From: Eurosta solidaginis
Taxonomy: Eukaryota > Arthropoda > Insecta > Diptera > Tephritidae
Length of the DNA stretch: 64,000 bases
Direction: 5' to 3'
NCBI RefSeq assembly: GCF_040869045.1
Contig: NC_090319.1
Span: 232,493,832 to 232,557,831 of the forward strand
Positions 31,655 to 41,640 of this stretch are shown here, in pieces. A program made the translations under genes and the position numbers. Within the stretch, counting starts at the first letter, position 1. Every line of letters begins with the position of its first letter. Under the pieces are notes generated by a model. It was not told the DNA's origin. It worked only from the letters and a program-made list of their open reading frames with translations, and did not search any database.

Positions 31655-32640
31655 GATACTCTCATCGTCCTGCCAGCTTATCCAATTTGCGGTTCAGCGA
31701 CCTATATTTTTGTTGCAGTTCCTGATTGACTTCTGTCTTTATGCGGTCGAAACATTTCATTAATGCAGTCGTATGTGGTTGGTCTGCCATTCTTAAATGG
31801 ACTGATAGTAACTCGGCATTTATCTCATATTTCTTGGAATATAAGCTTTCCAACTCATATTTTAAAAAGTCTCCTTCCGCTTTTCTTACAGTTTCCTGCT
31901 AGAGTTGGTATTTAACTTTATTGTTATTTGAACGAATTTTCGTGTAACATTCAATTCCAGGCATTGTTCAATGAACCAAATACTTGCCCTTGTTTTATGT
32001 ATTTTCAGTAGGCTTCGCTTGTAAACTGTCCATTCGCGTTCAAGTTAAAAGCCTGACAAGCATTAACTGACTTATTTTGTTTTGTTGATTTTCCGACAGG
32101 CTGGATAAATGATGTATATTGGAACGATATTCCGTCATCCTTTGTCAAATTTGGTTTCGATACAAACCGGTTTCGGCATTGCGTCATCATCAGTGTCGAT
32201 TTTCGTTCCGATCTGTTGTTGTCGTTTGTCTTGTATTTATAGTTTGTAGCTACATGAGCAAGTATTGTCAAAATTGATGCCTGTGTATATTTGTGTGTAT
32301 GTGCTGTGCGTTCATTCAGAACCGAGGGTGGTTTTACTGATCGATTTGTGTGGCTGACTTAGGCAGGTAAAAGTCAGTAATTCTACTCGTTTGACCTTCT
32401 TTTGGATTTGTTGCTTTGGTGCGTATATTGTTTTGTGTTTAATTGTTATTGTGTGTTTGTCTGTTGTACCTGTGTGATTACTTTGTTTCTGTTCGTTTAT
32501 TATTCTACCGTCGAATTTTTTCTGTTTGTATATTTCCATGTTTTCGAGTACGTTGAGACGGCGGCCTTTTGCTTGTGTGTGAAGCCCTAACTGTTTTATT
32601 GATGTTGAAGTTTGCCAATTTATATGTTGCTTTTCCATTA
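31655..32640 (-). mobile_element. Penelope-like element junction: 3' end, terminal repeat, next N-terminus
   Basis: On the minus strand, 32638-32312 encodes a tail (KGRRLNVLENMEIYKQKKF) like the end of the GIY-YIG endonuclease of Penelope-like elements. A non-coding stretch with a hammerhead-like motif follows (32170-32193). Then 31853-31662 encodes a Penelope-type N-terminal segment (YEINAELLSVHLRMADQP). A 3' end leading into a terminal repeat and then a new N-terminus is the expected junction of partial tandem copies, common in this class. All coding is fragmentary, and RT is absent here. Confidence 0.66.
32170..32193 (-). ncRNA. hammerhead-ribozyme-like motif, copy 1
   Basis: The minus strand shows the core boxes CTGATGA and GAAAC around a short stem-loop with a CAA loop. 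ACA/TGT and TCG/CGA segments on either side could form stem I with a bulge, and ACCGGT could form a minimal stem III. One stem II pair is mismatched and a U is left over after CTGATGA, so activity is doubtful. Hammerhead motifs are known in Penelope-like terminal repeats. Confidence 0.5.
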
Positions 32641-32689
32641 TATGTTTTTACACAATATTTGAGCCTTTAAAACATGTTTACAAGAAACA

Positions 32690-33012
32690 AAGTAATCACA
32701 CAGGTACAACAGACAAACACACAACAATAAGCGCACCAAGGCAAAAAACGACTAGAATTACTGACTTTTACCTGCCTCAGTCAGCCACACAAATCGATCT
32801 GTAAAAACCACCTTCACATACATACAAATATACACGAGCATCATTTTTACAACACCTGCTAATGTACCTACGACCTATAAATACAAGACAAACGATAACG
32901 ACAGATCAGAACGAAAATCGACACTGATGATGGCACAACGCCGAAACCGGTTTGCCTCGAAACCAAATTTGACAAGTGATGACGGAATATCGTTCCAATA
33001 TACCTCAATTAT
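32690..33012 (+). mobile_element. Penelope-like 3' end and terminal repeat, inverted copy
   Basis: This plus-strand stretch repeats the minus-strand sequence from about 32510 down to 32108, with the same landmarks: ACACAGGTACAACAGACAAAC, ACTGACTTTTACCTGCCT, CCTATAAATACAAGACAAACG and GAAATATCGTTCCAATATAC-like blocks. The two arms are head to head, separated by about 180 bp. It includes a second hammerhead-like motif and ends where LOA ORF1 sequence begins. Confidence 0.7.
32924..32947 (+). ncRNA. hammerhead-ribozyme-like motif, copy 2
   Basis: The core is CTGATGA, stem-loop GGCA-CAA-CGCC, GAAAC, with three of four stem II pairs intact. The mismatched pair differs from the one in copy 1, so the two copies together suggest a paired ancestral stem. 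Confidence 0.5.
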
Positions 33013-34150
33013 GCAGCGCTTGGATCCAGTGGCTGACCCAACCAACCATGAGAACGACCGTTTGGCATGGGCTCAGAAGACAGTGGAAGAATGTCGAATG
33101 CAATCGCATCGAATGGGAAGAATTCCGGCAGGCAAGAGGCAGCGATCAGCTGAACCTGAAAAGCCTGCATACAAGGGAAAGAACTAGGAGGCGAACTAGC
33201 TGGAATTACAGGACCCAAACGTCAAAAGCAGGAAAATAAATCAAGAAGCGAAATGTAAATCAGCCATGTAACTCAAAAGCTGTAATACAGGAAGAAGAAC
33301 GCAATAATGGCTTTAGAAACAAATACACAAATGTTAGTAAGTTTAAGGAAGATAACGGTCGGCACCCAGCGTTTTCGATGAAACTAAAGGGAGCTAACGA
33401 TGAGACTCCGGTTTTCACCGAGAAGAAGATTAACGAAGTTGCGAAGCAGTACATGCCTGTGGAACTGCTATATTGCAGCAACCCAATGGGTTGATATCAA
33501 CTGAAAGGTGGAGATCTGTAGGAGAGGAGCTAATTTGGGTCATGATAAAAATTATGTATGATGAACCAAATAAACCGCTACTAACCTTCGAAACATCCAA
33601 TTGGCACAATGGGGTTGAACTGATGACCTGCTCCAATAACGCGATTTAAGAATGGCTGCAGAGAGTTGTTCTAGACCTTTTAAAAACAAGAAGGCGCAAG
33701 GTTGAAGGGTTTGGGCAGAGCACTGCTCCTCACGATACCAAAGGCCAAGGTTTGGATACCCCGAGTGTTGAAGGCGGAGGACACGCTTAACATGCTGCAG
33801 CGGCAGAATCCCGAATAAACCAACACGGGATTGGAAGGTACTTCATATATCCCGACACGTGGTGAGCGGCCAGTACTACATCCTCAAAGGTAATAAGGAA
33901 TCACAGGATATGTTATACTCACTGCTATGGAAATGTCCTGGCAGGTAGTATTTTTATGCGCCTTAAAAAAGAGAGTTATAAGGACAATAGCTCCGATGCA
34001 ATAAAAGCAGGGGAGGTGGAAAAAGACCTCGAGAACCTGAAAGTAGCGGAAATCACGGGGGCAAAGGCGCAGTGGCAGAGGTACAGAAGCAAATTAATAG
34101 TGCTGAGAACTTCAAGAATAACTACAATATGCTAAAAGCAGCAGAGGTAC
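33013..34150 (+). pseudogene. LOA-type ORF1 remnant
   Basis: Broken plus-strand frames align with the ORF1 at 21915-23069. Examples are LDPVADPTNHENDRLAWAQ at 33020, KRQRSAEPEKPAYK at 33130, YERWRSVGEELIWVMIKIM-like sequence at 33500, and a WLQRVV...KVW-type block near 33650-33760 matching the Gag C-terminus. Every segment is in a different frame, so it is an old 5' fragment. The endonuclease is not reached. Confidence 0.68.
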
Positions 34151-34505
34151 ACTGTTAAAAATTTTGGACTAAAATTTAAACTCTTTTGGTCTGAATATAT
34201 GACTCGACCCACAAAATACTAAAGTTTAAACCAGGGATGCACCTTAACGTTAAGCTAATCGTTTATCAAAAAATGTCCACCGCTTCCGTTGAAACACTTC
34301 GAAATATTATCGATAAGGAAATTATCAAGGTAAATTGTATCTCGTTTTTAATCGAAACGAAAAGCTTTCGTTAACGTTAAAAACGTTAACAAAAACGTGA
34401 TACTTTATGGTTGAATTGTGCTGCAATGCTATAGCCATGGTGAAGCCGTAAGGTGGTAACAGCGAGCGGACATACACACAAACTTCATGTAATTTGTTTG
34501 TGTAA
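34151..34505. other. unassigned; possible short interspersed repeat
   Basis: No gene is seen. The stretch from about 34225 (GGGATGCACCTTAACGTTAA) to about 34470 has AACGTTAA-type palindromes and may be a small non-autonomous element. I see no second copy in this window. Confidence 0.35.
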
Positions 34506-36155
34506 TTCGTTGGTGGACCAGGGGTGACTCTAGAATTTGTTTGTACGATATGGGTATCAAAAGAAAGGTGTTAATGAGTTTTTAAAAAGGGCGTTGGCCC
34601 CAGTTCTATATGTGGACGCCTTTTCGAGATATCGCCATAAAGGTGGACCAGGGGTGACTCTAGAATTTGTTTGTATGATATGGGTATCAAATGAAAGATG
34701 TTAATGAGTATTTTAAAAGGGAGGGGGCCTTAGTTCTACAGGCGGACGGCTTTTCGAGATATCGCCATAAAGGTGGACCAGGGGTGACTCTATAATTTGT
34801 TTGTACGATATGGGTATCAAATGAAAGGTGTTAATGAGTATTTTAAAAGGGAGTGGGCCTTAGTTTTATAGGTGGACGCCTTTTCGAGATATCGCCATAA
34901 AGGTGGACAAGGGGTCACACTAGAATTTGTTTGTACGATATGGGTATCAAATGAAAGGTGTTAACGAGTATTTTAAAAGGCAGTGGGCCTTAGTTCTATA
35001 AGTGGACGCATTTTCGAGATATCGCCATAAAGGTGGACCAGGGGTGACTCTAGAATTTGTTTGTACGACATGGGTATCAAATGAAAGGTGTTAAAGAGTA
35101 TTTAAAAGGGAGTGGGCCTTAGCTCTATAGGTGGACGCCTTTTCGGGATATCGTTATAAAGGTGGACCAGGGGTGACTCTAGAATGCGTTTGTACAATAT
35201 GGGTGTCAAACGAAAGGTGTTAATGAGTGTTTTATAAGGGAGTGGGCGTTAGTTATATGGGTGGGCGCCTTTTCGAGATATCGCCATAAAGGTGGACCAG
35301 GGGTGACTCTAGAATTTGTACGATATGGGTATCAAATGAAAGGCGTTAACGAGTATTTTAAAAGAGAGTGGGCCTTAGTTTTATAGGTGGACGCCTTTTC
35401 GAGATATCGCCATAAAGGTGGACCAGGGATGACTCTGGAATGCGTTTATACAATATGGGTATCAAACGAAAGGTGTTAATGAGTATTTTAAAAGGGAGTG
35501 GGCCTTACTTCTATGGGTGGACGCCTTTTCGAAATATCGATATAAAGGCGGACCAGGGGTGACTCTAGAATTTGTTTGTACGATATGGGTATCAAATTAA
35601 AGGTGTTAATGAGTATTTTAAAAGGGAGTGGGCCTTAGTTCTATAGGTGGACGCCTTTTCGAGATATCGCCATAAAGGTGGACCAGGGGTGATTCTAGAA
35701 TTTGTTTGTACGATATGGGTATCAAATGAAAGGAATTAATGAGTATTTTAAAAGGGAGTTGGCCTTAGTTTTATAAGTGGACGCCTTAAAGGTGGACCAG
35801 GGATGACTCTAGAATGCTTTTATACAATATGGGTATCAAACGAAAGGTGTTTTCGAAATACCGATATAAGGGTGGACCAGGGGTTACTCTAGAATTTATT
35901 TGTACGATGTGGGTATCAAATGAAAGGTGTTAATGAGTATTTTATAAGGGAGTGGGCCTTAGTTCTATAGGTGGACGCCTTTTCGAGATATCGCCATAAA
36001 GGTGGACCAGGGGTGACTCTATAATGTGTTTGTACAATATGGGTGTCCAATTAAAGGTATTAATAAGAATTTTAAAAGGGAGTTGTGGTAGTTGTATATG
36101 TGAAGGCGTTTTCGAGATTTCGACCAAAATGTGGACCAGGGTGACCCAGAACATC
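34506..36155 (+). repeat. 130-bp satellite array in HINE H5
   Basis: AGGTGGACCA recurs at 34641, 34771, 34901 and 35031, an exact 130-bp step. About 12.5 monomers are present. Some are shortened, for example near 35340 and 35790-35850, where parts of a unit are missing. Confidence 0.93.
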
Positions 36156-37493
36156 ATCTGTCGGGTACCGCTAATTTATTTATATATGTAATACCACGAA
36201 CAGTATTCCTGCCATGATTCCAAGGGCTTTCGATTTCGCCCTGCAAAACTTTTTCATTTTCTTCTACTTAATATGGTAGGTGTCACACCCATTTTACAAA
36301 GTTTTTTTTCTAAAGTTATATTTTGCGTCAATAAACCAATGCAATTACCATGTTTCATCCCTTTTTCGTATTTGGTATAGAATTATGGCATTTTTTTTTC
36401 ATTTTTCGTAATTTTCGAAATCGAAAAAGTGGGCGTGGTCATAGTCGGATTTCGGCCATTTTTTATACCAATACAAAGTGTGTTCAGTTAATTATGTGAA
36501 CTGAGTTTAGTAAAGATATATCGATTTTTGCTCAAGTTATCGTATTAACGGCCGAGCGGAAGGACAGACGATCTACTGTGTATAAAAACTGGGCGTGGCT
36601 TCAACCGATTTCGCCCTTTTTCACAGAAAACAATTATCGTCCTAGAATCTAAGCGCCTACCATATTTCACAAGGATTGGTAAATATTTGTTCGACTTATG
36701 GCATTAAATGTATCCTAGACAAATCAAATGAAAAAGGGCGGAGCCACGCCCATTTTGAAATTTTCTTCTTTTTTTTTTGTATTTTGTTGCACCATATCAT
36801 TACTGGAGTTGAATGTTGACATAAATTACTTATATACTGTAAAGATATTAAATTTTTTGTAAAAATTTCACTTTAAAAAAAATTTTTTTTTTAAAGTGGG
36901 CGTGTTCGTTCTACGATTTTGCTAATTTTTATTAAGCATATATATAGTAATACAAGTAACGTTCCTGCCAAATTTCATCATGATATCTTCAACGACTGCC
37001 AAATTACAGCTTGCAAAACTTCCAAATTACCTTCTTTTAAAAGTGGGCGGTGCCACGCCCATTGTCCAAACTTTTACTTATTTTCTTTTCTGCGTCATAA
37101 GTTCAACCCACCTACCAAGTTTCATCGCTTTATCCGTCTTTGGTAATGAATTATCGCACTTTTTCGATTTTTCGAAATTTTCGATATCGAAAAAGTGGGC
37201 GTGGTTATTGTCCGATATCATTCATTTTAAATAGTGATCTGAGATGAGTGCCCAGGAACGTACATACCACATTTGGTCAAGATACCTCAAAATTTACTCA
37301 AGTTATCGTGTTAACGGGCGGACGGGCGGACGGGCGGACGGACGGACGGACATAGCTCAATCAAATTTTTTTTCGATACTGATGATTTTGATATATGGAA
37401 GTCTATATCTATCTCGATTCCTTTATACCTGTACAACCAACCGTTATCCAATCAAAGTTAATATACTCTGTGAGCTCTGCTCAACTGAGTATA
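34506..37493 (-). mobile_element. Helentron-type element, 3'-truncated, copy H5
   Basis: In minus orientation it starts at about 37493 (ATACTCAGTTGAGCAGAGCTC). A GTCC/GCCC-type tract is at 37315-37350, and paired 'GGGCGTGG' blocks follow down to 36290. A 12-13 monomer array ends at 34506 without the 3' hairpin. The layout is the same as H4 and H3 but without the 762-bp duplication. Confidence 0.78.
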
Positions 37494-37920
37494 ACAAGTC
37501 GGCGGTGCCATGCCCATTTTAAAAAAAATTTCCAAATTTTTATCAAGAGTCTCAATATCAGTCCACATGTCAAATTTCAACATTCTAGATGTATTATTTA
37601 CTAAATTATCAGGTTTTTTGTGTTTTCCAAAATTTTATATATATAAAATTGGGCGTGGTTATCATCCGATTTCGGTCATTTTGAATACCAATCTATTCTG
37701 GGTCCAGATAAGCTAGTGTACCAAATTTGGTGAAGATATCTCAATATTTGCTCAAGTTATAGTGCTAACGGACGGACGGACAGGGCTCAATAGTTTTTTT
37801 TCGATACTGATGATTTTGATATATGGAAGTCTATATCTATCTCGATTCCTTTATACCTGTACAACCAACCGTTATCCAATCAAAGTTAATATACTCTGTG
37901 TGCAAAGCACGCTGAGTATA
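37494..37920 (-). mobile_element. Helentron-type element fragment, H1 subfamily, copy H6
   Basis: The minus strand runs from the 5' end (ACTCAGCGTGCTTTG at about 37918) through a GTCC tract (37770-37785) to the ATATATAAAATT and GGCACCGCC-type blocks, and stops against the 5' end of H5. It matches 3103-3520 closely. Only the 5' third is kept. Confidence 0.7.
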
Positions 37921-38099
37921 AACATTAAGAGAGAAAGAAAGTGTCTTATATGTGGCGCGAAACGCATAACAGAAATTTCTTTTAAGTATTCTTTCCAGTC
38001 CGTAGAAAAGGAATTTATTAAAAATTGAATTCTATTAAAATTGGGATTTCTTAAAATTTATTTGAGTTTTTTTTTTTTAATTTATTAAAATTGGTCGAT

Positions 38100-38340
38100 G
38101 CCGAAATCATAGCTCCATGTTAAGCTGCAGAATTATCACATCGCAATGGAGTCTATTTATCACCAATGCTGTGGACGCTGGCTATAAGCCAATTGCTTAG
38201 GCGGTTCGACGGAGGATCAGTTCAACTTACGACCTATGCAGATGACGTTTCAGTCATCATAAGCAGCAGAAGCCTTGCAACAATCAGCTCTATGTGGGAT
38301 CAGACACTTCGGGATATACATGCCTAGGCATCTAGAGCCA
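38100..38340 (+). pseudogene. LOA-type RT fragment with catalytic box
   Basis: A short plus-strand stretch translates to LLRRFDGGSVQLTTYADDVSVIISSR-like sequence and then TLRDIHA. It is close to the RT core of the LOA copy at 47960-48110. YADD is intact but the flanks are broken. It is an isolated core fragment of about 80 codons, too short for a standard ORF call. Confidence 0.68.
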
Positions 38341-40079
38341 TCTCGTGTACCGCATTAAGCAAATTAAAAGATTCTCTATTATTTACTTAAATTAATTTAA
38401 TTGTATTATAAATATAAATGATAAAGTGTATTTATTTAGCATTTATTTTCAGTTTTCAATTGTCGCTGTTATTTGCTCGTGCACATTTGTTTCATTTTTC
38501 TTCTCACTATAGCAGCTGTTTCCATTGTGTGTTGTTAAGCGTCATTTAATAGTGATCTCAAACTGCTCATTCAGTGATCTTCTTACTGCTCACAGAGTGA
38601 TATCCAAATTATTATAATGCCCCTTTTGTTTTACCAATTTTTAGTTTTTAACCACCCTATCTAAATAAAATTTAAGTGACATTCCTCACCTTATAATGTC
38701 TTGCAATTTTGCAAACTGCTGTGTCAAAGGTGATACCGAGTGTTGAAGACATGGGACGGAACCTAATTGAATTTTAATACCTCTTATGTTCATACTTACA
38801 TTCAAATTTATACTTACCTGTAAACCTTTTGAATTATATACATTTTACTTCATACTTGCATTCAAATTTATACTTACCTGTAAACCTTTTGAATTATATA
38901 CCTTTCATATTCATACTTACCTTTAAATTTGGATTTACCTAAAATTTAAAATTGCCCTAAAATGCATATTTACCTCAAAATTGATACTTACTTTTAAACT
39001 TACATTAAATTTCCTATAAAAAATGGATAAACCGCTTGCTATAATTTTGGAACCCCCTTAATATCATAAAGTAAAGTACGGTGAACAAATACCGCTTCCT
39101 ATGTTTTTACTTACACATATACATACCTATTTACCAACTTCGCAAGCGGTTTAACGGACGACCAAAAAACTGATGGTAGTCAGTAATATTAATGTCTTTT
39201 TCGATCTCTTAAATCATAATCAGCCCAATTCTAAACGAAAATTCTGTGCGAGTTTTTTCCCTTCTCCCATTCCTCGTATTCTAAATAAAAATTTCTTGGG
39301 AGTTTTTTCACTACTCCCCTTCCTCGTATTCTGAACAATGTTCGAAAAAGCGGAAACCGGTTATGGGAGAATAGTAGGTATTATGAATGTGAGGGAGAGG
39401 GAGATTTCTCTGCCATTTCATAGAAGTTTTTTCACTAGTTAAATTAAAGGGAATGTATAAAAATAGTTAAAGGAAATTGGTTCTTTTCAGAAAGAACACT
39501 TATTTGTACAAATTTGTGCTAAAATATGTATTTACATTCTGCCACAATATTTTCACTGTTAATACAACAACAACAACCACAATATTCTTTATTTTAAGTC
39601 GAAAATATATCATAAGCAACGGAAGAGCTATTCGTATATTTGATACAGCCCTCCAGAAATTGCGCAGGGATTTTTAAGAAGGCTTAAATAGATTTTGGCA
39701 TATGATGAAAGACTAATTCAACTCGACTTGGCCGCCAGAAAATAGTTTTGCTGAATGAAAGCACGCAACTCCGGCGGATTTGTGTTATCACACACCACAT
39801 GAAATGCAATACTATGCATTGTTTATATTTTATTTCTTAATTTCAAACAAATTATTCGCAACAATAATTAAACTTTTCTATTTTTTAAACAAAATAAGAA
39901 ACGCGCAACGAAATTTCAATTGACAAAACAGCTGACTTCGAAAATTCGAAATTCCTATTCCCCAATTATTCTTCTCCCTAGGAGAAAAGAATTGGAGGAT
40001 TTTTCCGCGGGAATAAAAAAATCCGCGAGAACAAAATTCCGCGAGAATATTTAGAGATGGTGTGAATTTCATTTTCTAA
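38341..40079. other. unassigned AT-rich region
   Basis: No gene is supported. It holds a 60-bp tandem repeat (38785-38940) and, at 39230-39360 and 39950-40060, pyrimidine- and purine-rich stretches with small inverted repeats (TTCTCCC...GGGAGAA) that may be ends of a small element. Confidence 0.4.
38785..38940 (+). repeat. 60-bp tandem repeat, about 2.5 units
   Basis: TTCAAATTTATACTTACCTG occurs at 38801 and 38861, exactly 60 bp apart, each followed by the same TAAACCTTTTGAATTATATA. A third diverged unit begins near 38911. Confidence 0.85.
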
Positions 40080-40269
40080 TCCAAGAAAGAAATAAATGTG
40101 CGAATGAATTAAATAAAACAAAGGTCAAGTCTCGTTTATTTAAAAGCGTAAAATAAGTAAAAATGAGTAAGGGAGTGGCAGAAAGTGAGCCCCTAAGCCA
40201 CAAGTGAATTGTTAACATGGCCCTCTCTCCAGCCAAAGTGGAAATATAAATTTAAACAAAAAAAAAAAA

Positions 40270-41290
40270 GAATCACTAGAAAAGGCTATAGTTTGCTATA
40301 AGGAAACATTTTTAAAAGAAAAAAACTGAAAATAAGCGAAAAGTGCCAAAAAACTAAAGTGCTGAAGAATATAAAACTGAAAAAAGCGGTGTTTAAAAAT
40401 CGGAAAAAGGAAAACAAATTTTAAATTAAACATTAAGGTGCTCCGAAAAACCTGAAAAAGTGCTAAAAAACTTAAGTGCTGAATACCTATAAATCTGAAA
40501 AAGAAAAGCAAATTTTAAATTGAGAAAGAAAAGCAAAAAGCTGTGCTAAGAAATCTGAAAAAGAAAAGCAAATTTTAAATTGAAAAAGAAAAACAAAAAG
40601 CTGTGTTAAGAAATCTGAAAAAGAAAAGCAAATTTTAAATTAAACAGTAAGGTGCTACGAAAAATCTGAAGAAGTGCGGTTTCCGAAAAACTCTGAAATA
40701 GGAAAAAAGGGTACTCCAAAACCTGAAAAAGAAAAGAAAATTTTATGAGAAGTGCGGTGCTCGAAAAAAAATCTGAAAAGATATAAGAAGTAGGGTGCGC
40801 CGAAAAACCTGAAAATTTATTAAAAGCGCTGTTTGGAAAAAAATTCTTTAGAAATGCGGCGCTTGAAAAAATCTGAAAAGAAAAAAGAAGTACGGTGCGC
40901 CGAAAAACCTGAAAATGTATTATAAGTGCTGTTTGAAAAAAAAAAACAACCTGTAACGAGGAAAAAGTAGGGTGCTCAAAAACCTGTAGAATAAAAGAAA
41001 TTTGCCTTAATCAGTGCTGTGCTAAAAAAAACCTGAAAACAAAAGAAAATATAAGTACAATTTGTGTTCTAAAATACCTGAAGAGAAAATAGAAGTACAA
41101 GTTGGTTTTTTGAAAAATCCTGAAAAAAAGGAAGAAACTGTTAAATAAATGCACTCAAAAGACTGAAAAGAAAAGAAAAGATAAGTACAACTTGGTGGTC
41201 TGAAGAAAAGGGAAGAAACTGTTAAACAAAAGTGCTCGAAAACCTGAGGAAAAAATAAATCAAAATTTAGCACAAAAAGCGATCCTCAAA
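40270..41290 (+). repeat. A-rich periodic array
   Basis: Two near-perfect 60-bp units lie at about 40503-40622 (GAAAAGCAAATTTTAAATTG, then AGCTGTG and AAGAAATCTGAAAAA). Before and after them is a looser array of units of about 60-110 bp built on 'GTGCT(C)GAAAAACCTGAAAA'. The plus strand is strongly adenine-rich throughout. There is no coding potential. Confidence 0.75.
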
Positions 41291-41399
41291 CCTGAAAGTG
41301 AATAAATACAACAGAACAGAGGTGAAAATATAAGAAGCTTTTAATTTAGACCGTGACAACAAAAATTAGGGTGTCGGACCTGAAAAATAAAAATATAAA

Positions 41400-41640
41400 C
41401 ATTACAAACAAAAAAATCTTCGAACATCAAGAAGGTACAGTCCACAAGCAGCAGGAAAAGTTACCAGCACAGGCAGAAGAACCCGCTATCCACACAAGCA
41501 GCGGATCCGTTACCAGCACCAGCAGCAGATCCCGTTAACAGCACCAGCAGCATTTCCCCATTACCAACACCAGCAAAATCTCGGAATAGCAGCGTACGGT
41601 AAATAGAAGGTATCCCAGGCAAAAAGTAAGTGCAGAAAAA
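41400..41640 (+). other. CAG-rich segment with a possible splice donor
   Basis: After the A-rich array the sequence turns CAG/ACC-rich (AGCAGCAGGAAAAG, CACCAGCAGCAG) and ends in GGCAAAAAGTAAGTGCAG, a good 5' splice-site match at about 41626. It could be the end of a 5' untranslated exon or part of an unknown element. No long frame is seen. Confidence 0.3.

Noticed and set aside
34506..36155. regular repeat-spacer look, CRISPR-like
   Set aside because: The whole 130-bp unit repeats with no unique spacers, and the genome is eukaryotic; it is a satellite array.
40296..41273. Phe/Leu-rich minus-strand frames
   Set aside because: They are antisense translations of the A-rich repeat array.
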